From positions 1-32,646 of the forward strand of contig JAQWDK010000025.1 in NCBI GenBank assembly GCA_028705495.1: 32,646 bases of DNA. The letters run 5' to 3'. The notes below the pieces were generated by a model. The model ran no database searches. It saw only the letters and a program-made list of their open reading frames with translations, and was not told where the DNA came from. Origin of the DNA: Eubacteriales bacterium (GTDB lineage Bacteria > Bacillota > Clostridia > Oscillospirales > CAG-382). Within the stretch, counting starts at the first letter, position 1. The number at the start of each line of letters is the position of its first letter. Made by a program: the position numbers and the translations under genes. Below, piece after piece: positions 17,341-25,279 of the stretch.

Positions 17341-19038
17341 TCATTCATTCTGCATCATTTTAAAAGTATTTAGAAGATTAACCCTTCCATACCCCCACTG
17401 TGTATTCGGGTAATCTATATCTGGTGATCTAAGACATCCTCTGATGAGATATGCTTTTATTTGCGAAGTGCTTATTGCAGGATCAAAATTTTTAACCACA
17501 CCCCATTCAAGCATCAAAGCACCAATCCCGGCAACATGAGCGGCAGCTGTAGCTGTCCCAGACATAACTCCGTAACCGTCCGGGAAAACACCGGGAACAT
17601 TTACTCCAGGTGCCGCAAGGTCTGGAAGCATAACGGGAAATCGCGAAGGACCCCATGATGACTGATTATATAGTGTATTGTTTATCGAATTGTAAGCTGC
17701 AACGCAGATTAAACTCAACGCTGTCGCAGGAACAACAATTGTATAATTAGGGTTAGGTTTTGTAAAAACAGTTCCTTCAGCTCCCAACCCGGTCATTGGA
17801 AGCCAAGCATGTATCGATCCGTCAATTATAATATCACCATAAGCCCTGATATTCCATATACCAGTTCCCGCATTTACAAGTTTTATAACAGTATTTTGTG
17901 CTCCGGAGCCTCTTGTCGGGAAGTCATACTCGACAGTTACATATGTGTTTTCGCTTATTAGCCTAACAGAGAATACCGATCTTGGTCGGGCGGGTATCAT
18001 ACCTATTACTTCACCGAAAGGCGATGTAACTGAAACTGAAATTCTATCAGGCGCATTGTTATATATTGACAGATAAACATTGGAATTTGGCTTTTGCACG
18101 TTTATATTTATATCTAAAACTTCTTTTTCGTTAATTATATAACCAAGAAAGTGTTTCTCAGCATTTACCTCATTTCCTCCGCCAATCGTTATACATACCC
18201 CGGGTATCTTGCTTACATAATTAATATACTCTTCGAATATTGATAAGCCATTATGGCTGCTTAAGTTTGTTCCTACACCTATAAGAATAGAAACCGGTTT
18301 ACCAAGTTCGTTTGCTTTTTCTAAAATATACTCAATTCCCAAAATAACAGATGTGGATTCGTAAACATTATCTTGCTCTGGAGGAACAAGGTATTTGTCC
18401 AAATAATATTGTCTTGCTTTCTTCAGCTTAACAACGACGAGTTCTGCATCGGGTGCTACACCCTGAAAATCGTCTACCTCTCTCCCTGCAGCTACTGATG
18501 CAAGAAATGTACCGTGTCCTACCTCATCTTTTTGTGGGACGATACGAAAAGAATCGTCTGATTGAAGCGCTTCATTAATCATTTGCCTAGTATACTCAGT
18601 ACCCGGGAGACTGTAGGGTTCTGTTCCATTAACATTCTGATCATAAATCGCTGCAATTTTTGTTGTGCCGTCAGCGTTTCGAAAAACATCCTTCGTATAG
18701 TCAATCCCTGTATCAATAATGCCGATAAGTATATCTTTCCCTCTTAAACCAAAGCCATTTGTTTCTCGACTATATGAAATTCCTGTATAGTCTGATTTTT
18801 CTGTATCTAACAGACCCAAAACAACAGGTAAATTAATAAAATTTAAACCTAACTCATCGATCAGTCCATGAATTAAACTTGAATTAATAAATCCAATTCT
18901 ATAATGCCCACTTAACATTTCTGTAGAGCCTATATCTGGATTTTCTTTTAGATAACGATCAAACATAACACTATCCGGTACAATAAAATCAATTTTATCT
19001 TCATCGAAGAATAAGTCATTAATGTTTCCGTTTTCCAT
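17341..19038 (-). CDS. CspA/CspC-like pseudoprotease (S8 family, catalytic Ser replaced by Ala)
   Basis: A 565-residue paralogue of the next gene with the same prodomain, subtilase and jelly-roll layout. D109 (GIIDTGIDYT) and H175 (GHGTFLASVAAG) are kept, and so is the oxyanion Asn (GGGNE). The nucleophile position reads MSGTATAAAH where the active paralogue reads MSGTSAATA, so residue 496 is Ala (GCT, 17553-17551). The reading frame is intact and the fold residues are conserved, so this looks like a maintained pseudoprotease rather than decay. C. difficile CspC and CspA are inactive Csp homologues that regulate germinant sensing (known). A similar regulatory role is inferred. ATG 19038 has AAAGGTG upstream. 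Confidence 0.9.
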   Translation of the reverse strand: MENGNINDLFFDEDKIDFIVPDSVMFDRYLKENPDIGSTEMLSGHYRIGFINSSLIHGLIDELGLNFINLPVVLGLLDTEKSDYTGISYSRETNGFGLRGKDILIGIIDTGIDYTKDVFRNADGTTKIAAIYDQNVNGTEPYSLPGTEYTRQMINEALQSDDSFRIVPQKDEVGHGTFLASVAAGREVDDFQGVAPDAELVVVKLKKARQYYLDKYLVPPEQDNVYESTSVILGIEYILEKANELGKPVSILIGVGTNLSSHNGLSIFEEYINYVSKIPGVCITIGGGNEVNAEKHFLGYIINEKEVLDININVQKPNSNVYLSIYNNAPDRISVSVTSPFGEVIGMIPARPRSVFSVRLISENTYVTVEYDFPTRGSGAQNTVIKLVNAGTGIWNIRAYGDIIIDGSIHAWLPMTGLGAEGTVFTKPNPNYTIVVPATALSLICVAAYNSINNTLYNQSSWGPSRFPVMLPDLAAPGVNVPGVFPDGYGVMSGTATAAAHVAGIGALMLEWGVVKNFDPAISTSQIKAYLIRGCLRSPDIDYPNTQWGYGRVNLLNTFKMMQNE

Positions 19039-19098
19039 GTAAGCACCTTTCCGTTTTATATTGATTAATGATTCATATAAAATTTGTATAGCGATAGT

Positions 19099-19368
19099 TT
19101 AGTAATAGCCTATCACACTACTAATAGGGATTATTCGATGTGACCATTGCTTTTTGTCCCAAATATAACCAACAAAATTGTTTCTTTCTATTTCATTCAG
19201 GTAATACCAAGAAGCCTCATTACTATCAAGCCATAAGTAAATATACTTATCTGCATACTGATTCATACCTTCTTTATCTAAAAGCGGATAAGAACAGCAG
19301 TAAAATGGTATTGTATTTGGTGGAGGTGAGGATGGAGCAATCCTGTTCCTCGGCGAGTCTTTCGGCAT
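19099..19368 (-). CDS. Small hypothetical protein at the head of the csp cluster
   Basis: An 89-residue protein with a Pro-rich start (RIAPSSPPPN), a CC pair at 24-25 and an aromatic-rich C-terminal half (YIYLWLDSNEASWYYL, GYIWDKKQW). Small spore-former proteins with a Pro-rich start and W/Y-rich tail are familiar to me, but I cannot name this one. ATG 19368 has AAGGG 6 bases upstream. It lies 60 bases before the pseudoprotease gene in the same direction, so it may be co-transcribed and spore-associated (inference). A sporulation-type -10 (CATATACT, 19419-19412) lies upstream. Confidence 0.55.
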   Translation of the reverse strand: MPKDSPRNRIAPSSPPPNTIPFYCCSYPLLDKEGMNQYADKYIYLWLDSNEASWYYLNEIERNNFVGYIWDKKQWSHRIIPISSVIGYY

Positions 19369-19411
19369 AATATCCCTTGCCCTTCTGCACGGTAAAAATT
19401 ATCTTCATAAC

Positions 19412-19440
19412 AGTATATGAGTTTTCCCTCTCAAAATTAC
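19412..19440 (-). promoter_or_regulatory. Possible sporulation-sigma promoter of the csp cluster
   Basis: On the minus strand GTAATTT (19440-19434), 14 bases, CATATACT (19419-19412) loosely fits sigma-E-type elements (GHATATT, CATACAMT). No sigma-A promoter is evident here, in contrast with the rest of the window. Weak evidence. Confidence 0.3.
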
Positions 19441-19546
19441 GCATTTTTTGAATATAACCCGTTTGTAAAGCATATTATTTAGAGAAAAACTCTGATTTTA
19501 CTGATAATTTATGCATATGCCACACTCACAGAAAGGTTGATATGTT

Positions 19547-20800
19547 ATGAACGGAAATAACGCACAATACCCCGAAAACGGAGCTCTAAAAGTCAGTGTC
19601 AATGAAATTAATATAGCAAGACCTATCGAAAACGCGTCTGTGAGAATAACGGGATTAAACGATGCGAGTAATGTTTTTTACGATATAATAACAGATTCAT
19701 CTGGACAAACAGAGGAAGTTTCGCTTCCGGCTCCGCCGATAAGTTTTTCACTTAACCCAAATGAACCCCGGCCATACAGTGAATTTGATGTTTACATAGA
19801 AGCTCCGAATTATATACCCGCTGTAATCAGAGGAGTTCAGATTCTTCCTGAACGCATTGCATATTTGAATGTTAATATTTTTCCTGTTGAAGTACCGGGA
19901 GTAGCTTCTGAAGAAGTCGATATCGAGGCACACACACTTTATGCTGAGTTTCCTCCTAAAATACCTGAAGAACCAGTAAAAGAGTTACCTGCTTCTCTCG
20001 GTTTTGTTGTCCTCCCGAAGGTCGTTGTGCCAGAGTTTGTTGTTGTTCACGATGGTGTCCCCTCTAATGCTAGTGCGCCTAATTACTGGATTCCGTTTAC
20101 AGACTATATAAAAAATGTAGCGAGCTGTGAAATTTATTCTACATGGTCAGATTCAGCGATTCGCGCAAATATTCTTGCTATTACATCCTTCACTCTCAAC
20201 AGAATTTACACCGAATGGTACAGAGGTAAGGGATATAATTTTACTATAACAAGCTCAACCGCTTACGACCAAGCTTTCAGTTATGGAAGAAATATTTATA
20301 ACAATATTTCGGTTATAGTCGATGAGTTGTTCACTACATTTATAACTAAACCTAACATAAGGCAGCCTTTGTTTGCACAATACTGCGATGGTTCGAGGTC
20401 TTCTTGCCCTGGCTGGCTTTCACAGTGGGGATCGCAAACGCTCGCTAACCAAGGATATTCAGTGATAGAGATACTGAGAAACTATTATGGACAGGACGTT
20501 TATCTTATGGGAGCAGAAAGAGTTGAAGGTGTTCCTGTTTCATACCCTGGTGAAGTGCTTCAGGTAGGTTCGAGCGGAGCAAATGTCAGGACAATTCAAT
20601 TACAACTAAATGCAATTTCAAACAACTACCCCGCTATTCCAAAACTTGCAGTTGATGGACAATATGGGCCACTTACAGCAAATTCAGTAAGAGTCTTCCA
20701 AAGAGTATTTGGACTTCCCCAAACAGGAACAGTTGATTATGCAACCTGGTATCAGATTTCTAATATTTTTGTTGCGGTCACACAATTGGCTGAATTATAA
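19547..20800 (+). CDS. sleC: SleC-like spore cortex-lytic enzyme (prodomain - SpoIID-like - PG-binding)
   Basis: A 417-residue protein, close to the length of clostridial pro-SleC. Residues 1 to about 150 form the N-terminal pro-region, starting with a carboxypeptidase-regulatory-like beta domain. About 180-335 is a SpoIID-like lytic transglycosylase domain with candidate catalytic Glu195 (SCEIYSTW) and the SQWGSQTLANQGYSVIEILRNYYG motif. About 340-410 is a C-terminal PG_binding_1 domain (VGSSGANVRTIQLQL, VDGQYGPLTANSV). There is no signal peptide, fitting mother-cell synthesis and deposition in the spore. SleC hydrolyses cortex peptidoglycan after cleavage by a Csp protease (known). It is divergent from the csp-like genes. 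ATG 19547 has AAAGG 10 bases upstream. Confidence 0.9.
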   Translation: MNGNNAQYPENGALKVSVNEINIARPIENASVRITGLNDASNVFYDIITDSSGQTEEVSLPAPPISFSLNPNEPRPYSEFDVYIEAPNYIPAVIRGVQILPERIAYLNVNIFPVEVPGVASEEVDIEAHTLYAEFPPKIPEEPVKELPASLGFVVLPKVVVPEFVVVHDGVPSNASAPNYWIPFTDYIKNVASCEIYSTWSDSAIRANILAITSFTLNRIYTEWYRGKGYNFTITSSTAYDQAFSYGRNIYNNISVIVDELFTTFITKPNIRQPLFAQYCDGSRSSCPGWLSQWGSQTLANQGYSVIEILRNYYGQDVYLMGAERVEGVPVSYPGEVLQVGSSGANVRTIQLQLNAISNNYPAIPKLAVDGQYGPLTANSVRVFQRVFGLPQTGTVDYATWYQISNIFVAVTQLAEL

Positions 20801-20801
20801 A

Positions 20802-20834
20802 AAAAGGCTGTCGATCTAAGATCGACAGCCTTTT
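20802..20834. terminator. Bidirectional intrinsic terminator
   Basis: A perfect 15-bp stem AAAAGGCTGTCGATC / GATCGACAGCCTTTT with a TAA loop, between the convergent sleC-like and GDPD genes, has A and T runs on both sides. Confidence 0.9.
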
Positions 20835-20851
20835 ATTTTAGAGAATAATTC

Positions 20852-23584
20852 TTACCTTTTCTTTTTTAGAATTGACGATACTGTAAAACCAGCAATACCT
20901 ACAACTGCTACACAGACAATAGCATATACATACCACTGAACCCCGGTTTTGAGGGAGGTATCGATGCTTGTGTGAGATTCAACAATCTCTGAAACATTAT
21001 CAGTCAGTGTTAGCCTAATCACTGGTGAATAAATATATATATCTTCTCCAACATCGGTATCACTTTTTTGCAGTTTTGTTTTATAACGGATATAGAACGC
21101 TGCTTCACCTGCTGCGTTAGCAGTAAATGTTGTTCCATCAATGGTGACGAGATCATCGCCCCACAGCATTACGAGTTCAGCGCCACTTCCAAGCTTCTCT
21201 GCTACATTTGTTTCCTGATTGTTATAATTCAAAGCTTTGAGTAAAATTTCTTTTGATTCACCTACTGTAAGGTTATAATCATAACTTTCGCTTACTATCT
21301 TCTTAGCCATAGTACTCGACCATTGAGCATAATCAGTTGTCAAACCATATGTGCCATATAAGTAATACTGTTGGAATATGCTGCGGTCTCTATAAGTCCA
21401 CGGCCATACAGTAATACCTCTATGGTTTGATTCAATAATGAAATCTTCATTCATACCCGTGTAACTTTGGTTAAAAGTCGTATTATATAGCTGTGTTAGC
21501 TCTAAGGTTGCGCGAACGCTTGCAACGGGATCGCTGGAGGTTATACCGCCTATAAGATAACCCATAGACATACCTGGAAGAACCTTCTGTAAAGCTAATA
21601 GCTGTGATGCGTTAAAAGAAATTACACACATTTGATCGTGAAAATCGTATTCATTAACTAGCTTTGCTAATTCAGTGATTAAAGCTGGCTTTCCTGATTT
21701 GATTTCAACGAAAAGAAGTATTTCTTTGTCTTTGAACTCTTTAAAATAATCTTCAAGAGTTGGGATTTTTAAATTTGGATATTTTGAAGCGTTTTCGTCG
21801 ATTACAAACTCTTGCAGCTGATCATAGGTATAGTTTTCAATATTTCCTGTTCCGTTAGTTGTTCTCTCAAGTGTACCGTCATGAAGCACGACAATAACAT
21901 TATCTTTAGTTATATATATGTCGTTTTCTATTATCTGAGCTCCGAATTTTGCTGCGAGAACGGAGCCTTCAATTGTATTTTCAGGTGCTTGAGAGGGTAC
22001 ACCTCTGTGACCGATTATGTATATTTCTCGTGTAAATGAGTTCTGTTCAAACTTTGTAAAGCAACCTTCTGCTTGACCTCTGTTTGTAACTATTATACCG
22101 TTTGCACCGCTGAGTATGAGTGCTGTAGCCTGAGCTTCGGTTTCGTTTTCAGGAGCGGTTACCCAAACAGTGATTAGTCTTTCCTGAAGATAACTTACAA
22201 TTTCTTTTCTCGCCATCTCGTATGGGAGGATTGCGATTTTTGATAAACTCGAATTAATATCCCCACGAATCTGCATAAGTGCTTCTTTCGTGGTAGCATT
22301 ATCTTCCGGCACAATTATAGCTCCGCGCAGCATCTTATGTTTCTCACGAGCATATTTAACAAGATCTTTATCTGAGGATGCAAGCATAACATCATCAATT
22401 TGTTTCTCAGCAAAAAATGCAGTGAGTATATCTACCGTAGCTTTATCAGCCGGTATAAACCCAGCGATAACTTTATTTTCAATTTTTTTATACATCTCAT
22501 CGATTGATGCAAGTTTTGTTCCTGATTTGTCTGTAATATCACCAACAGCATTCACATAATAAAGTGCAGTTGCAGGTGAATCGATAAGAACATTATCGTA
22601 ATCAGACTTTGTATTGATATATGAAACAACAGTGGGAGTTGTTTTAAGATTTGATTCGAAGTTTCTAACATCAACTGTTTCAAAATACGGCTTTGGAGGA
22701 GTGCCAAGTTTTAGAGTTATCTTTATGCTATAAACAAGCATTGTACTTGATGAAACTTGGAATCCAACACGCCCTTTTTTATAAGAGGTTGCGTTTTTTG
22801 CAGTTATTAACAGATTGCCATTGATGCTTTCTTGAACTACTCCACCAAAAGCATCTATTGTAAATATATATTGTTTAGTTGGGTCAAGAGCTTCTTTGTA
22901 AGGAACCTTGCTTGGAACACTCCACTGTCCTTCCGGTGTGCATTCGGCAAATTCAACACCATTTACAGCTGTAGCATTCTGTCTTATTGCCATTTGGTAG
23001 TAAGGATAGTTGTCTTTCTGTACCCTAAACATCACCGACATCCATCTTGTTCCTTCGTTCGCTTGAGTCATCTGAGCTATTGTATCAATTTTATAATCAC
23101 CAAAAAAGCCAATATATTCAGGAAGTAGGACTCTAGTAGAACCTGTAACCTTTAGCTTTCCATCTTCAACAACTGGTTTTGTGCCTGTAACTGTCTTAAA
23201 ATCAGCTATTGAGTCAGCGTCATCAAATGTGTTTTCGTAAAGTATGTACTCTTCCTCATCGGTGTTCTTTACAACAATAAAGAATGTATAATTCACACTG
23301 CCCTTGACACCGTCGAAACGGTATACACCTTTTTCTTCTGCGCTAAAGGTACCGCCTTCGAGCACAGCGCCATCTCCAACACCAGTCCATGTTATGTCGC
23401 TGCACTTAACTCCACTGATTGTATAATCAGCAAGTTTAATCTTATCGCCTACTGTGGCCGCAATAGCGGGTGATGTGTCGCTGATTGCCAAAAGTTCTTC
23501 AGCAGTTGATGTTACGCTAAGTAGTGGGAGTAGCATAGCGACGGTTAGAATAAGAACAATTAGCCTTGACGTTCTTTTACTCAT
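20852..23584 (-). CDS. Secreted, membrane-anchored glycerophosphodiester phosphodiesterase (GDPD) multidomain protein
   Basis: A 910-residue surface protein. A signal peptide covers about residues 1-30 (LIVLILTVAMLLPLLSVTS). A lectin-like beta domain spans about 110-270. Next is a degenerate TIM-barrel-like segment (about 300-510), then an intact GDPD domain from H526 with HRG, PENTIEGS, ENDIYITKDNVIVVLHDG and LFVEIK. A C-terminal membrane helix (about 875-900) ends in KKKR, with no LPxTG motif. GDPDs split glycerophosphodiesters into glycerol-3-phosphate and an alcohol, or act on teichoic-acid-type polymers (known). ATG 23584 with GGAAGG 8 bases upstream is preferred over an in-frame codon at 23662. 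Confidence 0.87.
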   Translation of the reverse strand: MSKRTSRLIVLILTVAMLLPLLSVTSTAEELLAISDTSPAIAATVGDKIKLADYTISGVKCSDITWTGVGDGAVLEGGTFSAEEKGVYRFDGVKGSVNYTFFIVVKNTDEEEYILYENTFDDADSIADFKTVTGTKPVVEDGKLKVTGSTRVLLPEYIGFFGDYKIDTIAQMTQANEGTRWMSVMFRVQKDNYPYYQMAIRQNATAVNGVEFAECTPEGQWSVPSKVPYKEALDPTKQYIFTIDAFGGVVQESINGNLLITAKNATSYKKGRVGFQVSSSTMLVYSIKITLKLGTPPKPYFETVDVRNFESNLKTTPTVVSYINTKSDYDNVLIDSPATALYYVNAVGDITDKSGTKLASIDEMYKKIENKVIAGFIPADKATVDILTAFFAEKQIDDVMLASSDKDLVKYAREKHKMLRGAIIVPEDNATTKEALMQIRGDINSSLSKIAILPYEMARKEIVSYLQERLITVWVTAPENETEAQATALILSGANGIIVTNRGQAEGCFTKFEQNSFTREIYIIGHRGVPSQAPENTIEGSVLAAKFGAQIIENDIYITKDNVIVVLHDGTLERTTNGTGNIENYTYDQLQEFVIDENASKYPNLKIPTLEDYFKEFKDKEILLFVEIKSGKPALITELAKLVNEYDFHDQMCVISFNASQLLALQKVLPGMSMGYLIGGITSSDPVASVRATLELTQLYNTTFNQSYTGMNEDFIIESNHRGITVWPWTYRDRSIFQQYYLYGTYGLTTDYAQWSSTMAKKIVSESYDYNLTVGESKEILLKALNYNNQETNVAEKLGSGAELVMLWGDDLVTIDGTTFTANAAGEAAFYIRYKTKLQKSDTDVGEDIYIYSPVIRLTLTDNVSEIVESHTSIDTSLKTGVQWYVYAIVCVAVVGIAGFTVSSILKKKR

Positions 23585-23633
23585 TTTTAATACCTTCCTT
23601 TCGGATATTGTTAAATCTGCGTTAAGTAATTTT

Positions 23634-23662
23634 ATTATATAATATATTTTACATAAAATCAA
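23634..23662 (-). promoter_or_regulatory. Promoter of the GDPD gene
   Basis: TTGATT (23662-23657), 17-base spacer, perfect TATAAT (23639-23634). Confidence 0.65.
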
Positions 23663-23671
23663 CTGCTTGAC

Positions 23672-23700
23672 TTGAATTAGACTTATTTTTTAGATATAAT
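23672..23700 (+). promoter_or_regulatory. Promoter of the pseudouridine synthase gene
   Basis: TTGAAT (23672-23677), 17-base spacer, perfect TATAAT (23695-23700), 38 bases before the ATG at 23739. Confidence 0.7.
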
Positions 23701-23738
23701 CTTTTATAGTTAATTATTACTGCATTTTAGAGGTAAAT

Positions 23739-24695
23739 ATGCGCGAGCTTACAGTAAACAAGAACGACAGTGGGATTCGAATAGATAAATTTATGTCAAG
23801 GTGTTTCCCCACTATGCCGAAAAGCCTGCTTTACAAGTATATCAGGCTCAAGTGCGTAAAAGTAAACGGTAAAAAGGTTGGAGAAGATGCTATTATCAAC
23901 GAAGGGGATAAACTTACATTTTATATAAGCGACGAATTCTTTGGTAAGCGTGAAAAAGAAGCTTTTCTCGATGTAACTCCAAACTTAAATGTTGTTTATG
24001 AAGATAGCAATATCCTTATTGTAAGTAAGCCTTCGGGGCTTGTCGTTCATTCTGGCGCAAACGAGGACTTCAATACCCTAATCAACCGTATCAAAGCATA
24101 TTTATACAAAAAAGGTGAGTACAATCCCGCAAACGAGAACTCATTTGCTCCCGCACTTTGTAACAGAATCGACCGCAACACTGAAGGGCTTGTTGTTGCC
24201 GCCAAAAACGCCGAAGCACTTCGAGAAATGAATGAGATTATCAAAGAGAGGGAGCTTGAAAAAAAATATCTCTGTGTTGTCAGGGGAATACCAACACACA
24301 AAGAAGCTGAACTAACCGATTACCTCTCCAAAATATCAGAAGAAAACCGTGTTGTTCTTTCAAAGAAAAAACTCCCCGGTTCCAAAATTGCTATTCTAAA
24401 ATATAAGGTTGTTGATACAAATAAAGCTAAAAATCTAGCTCTGCTTGAAGTAGAGCTTATCACAGGCCGCACTCACCAAATCCGCGTTCAGCTTGCTTCA
24501 GCTGGTTTTCCCCTCCTCGGCGATGGTAAATATTCAGAAAACCGTTATGACCGTAAAATGGGTTACGGAACTCAGGCTCTCTGCTCCTATTCACTCGCAT
24601 TTAAGCTTAACAACACTTACACATTGCTTGGTTATCTTAACGGAAAAACCTTCACAGCCGTAAAACCTGATTTTTTAGAGCTTTTTTTATCTTGA
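23739..24695 (+). CDS. RluA/RluD-family 23S rRNA pseudouridine synthase
   Basis: A 318-residue enzyme with an N-terminal S4 RNA-binding domain (about 12-70, IRIDKFMSRCFP...VKVNGKKV) and the RluA-family catalytic domain. The catalytic Asp is D145 in NRIDRNTEGLVV. Other family motifs are VSKPSGLVVHSG and TGRTHQIRVQLASAGFPLLGD. It isomerises uridine to pseudouridine in RNA. The RluC/RluD-type target in 23S rRNA is likely but cannot be fixed from sequence. ATG 23739 has GAGG 6 bases upstream. The -35 box of the following tRNA promoter overlaps its stop codon. Confidence 0.93.
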   Translation: MRELTVNKNDSGIRIDKFMSRCFPTMPKSLLYKYIRLKCVKVNGKKVGEDAIINEGDKLTFYISDEFFGKREKEAFLDVTPNLNVVYEDSNILIVSKPSGLVVHSGANEDFNTLINRIKAYLYKKGEYNPANENSFAPALCNRIDRNTEGLVVAAKNAEALREMNEIIKERELEKKYLCVVRGIPTHKEAELTDYLSKISEENRVVLSKKKLPGSKIAILKYKVVDTNKAKNLALLEVELITGRTHQIRVQLASAGFPLLGDGKYSENRYDRKMGYGTQALCSYSLAFKLNNTYTLLGYLNGKTFTAVKPDFLELFLS

Positions 24696-24720
24696 CTTTT
24701 TAAGAGCACTGTGATAAAAT
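24692..24720 (+). promoter_or_regulatory. Promoter of tRNA-Leu
   Basis: TTGACT (24692-24697), 17-base spacer, TAAAAT (24715-24720). The -35 box overlaps the stop codon of the pseudouridine synthase gene. Confidence 0.7.
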
Positions 24721-24735
24721 CCTTATGCTCTACTT

Positions 24736-24819
24736 GCGGATGTGGCGGAATTGGTAGACGCGCTGGTCTTAGGAACCAGTTCATTTCGAGTGCAGGTTCA
24801 ATTCCTGTCATCCGCACCA
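24736..24819 (+). tRNA. tRNA-Leu (anticodon TAG), CCA encoded
   Basis: The 7-bp acceptor stem GCGGATG / CATCCGC is complete. The D-loop (GGTAGACGCG) and anticodon stem CTGGT/ACCAG are present, with loop CTTAGGA giving anticodon TAG at 24770-24772. The variable arm is long, as in class II tRNAs, and the T arm is CAGGTTCAATTCCTG. The discriminator A and CCA are encoded. It has its own promoter. A 5'-truncated gene starts almost directly after its 3' end. Confidence 0.95.
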
Positions 24820-24836
24820 GTAATAATCCGAAAATC

Positions 24837-25274
24837 AAAAAGCCCGGTGTGCTGCATAAAAGCTGTTTTCAAATGACGACAAGCTATCTTTTGCTTGCGG
24901 CAGAATTAAAGAAAAACGGCATTGATTGTCCGCAAGCAGAAGGTATCGCAAGTTATTTTCTTGGTCGTGACGTATTATATCGTCACGATGATCCTAACCG
25001 TTTTGTACAAGACTGTCATGCCTCTACTTTTCACCCGCCCGTCTGCACCCGAATTGGATTACATATGATACTCTGCGCTTTATCTACATTGGGAGAAGGA
25101 AATACCCCCGCTTGTAAACGGGCGTGGGATTTGCTTGACGCCAGATGCGGTGGCGATGGTAAATATACGCTCGACGGTTCGCTGACAAAACCCTATATAA
25201 AAATAGAAAGACCCAGCAAACCCAGCAAGTGGGTGACGTTTTACGCATTGTTGGCAAAAAAAGGAGCGAAATAA
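24837..25274 (+). pseudogene. 5'-truncated paralogue of the toroid-fold protein downstream
   Basis: About 140 codons align with the C-terminal part of the next gene (for example KSCF with KSCY, LGEGNTPACKRAWDLLD with LGLGNIPQMKGVWDILN, PSKWVTFYALL with PNKWMTFYMLL). The N-terminal ~190 residues are absent, and the homologous frame begins within about 20-35 bases of the tRNA-Leu 3' end. There is no start codon with a ribosome site: ATG 24873 lacks one. It ends at TAA 25272-25274, five bases before the start of the intact paralogue. It most likely arose by recombination at the tRNA gene (inference). Confidence 0.75.
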
Positions 25275-25279
25275 TTAAG

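Noticed and set aside
20852..20960. LPxTG sortase signal at the C-terminus of the GDPD protein
   Set aside because: The end has a membrane helix and KKKR but no LPxTG or similar motif before it.
24711..24836. ORF start overlapping the tRNA-Leu gene
   Set aside because: The first part of that frame is the tRNA itself and its promoter; protein homology begins only after the tRNA, so the gene is a 5'-truncated remnant.
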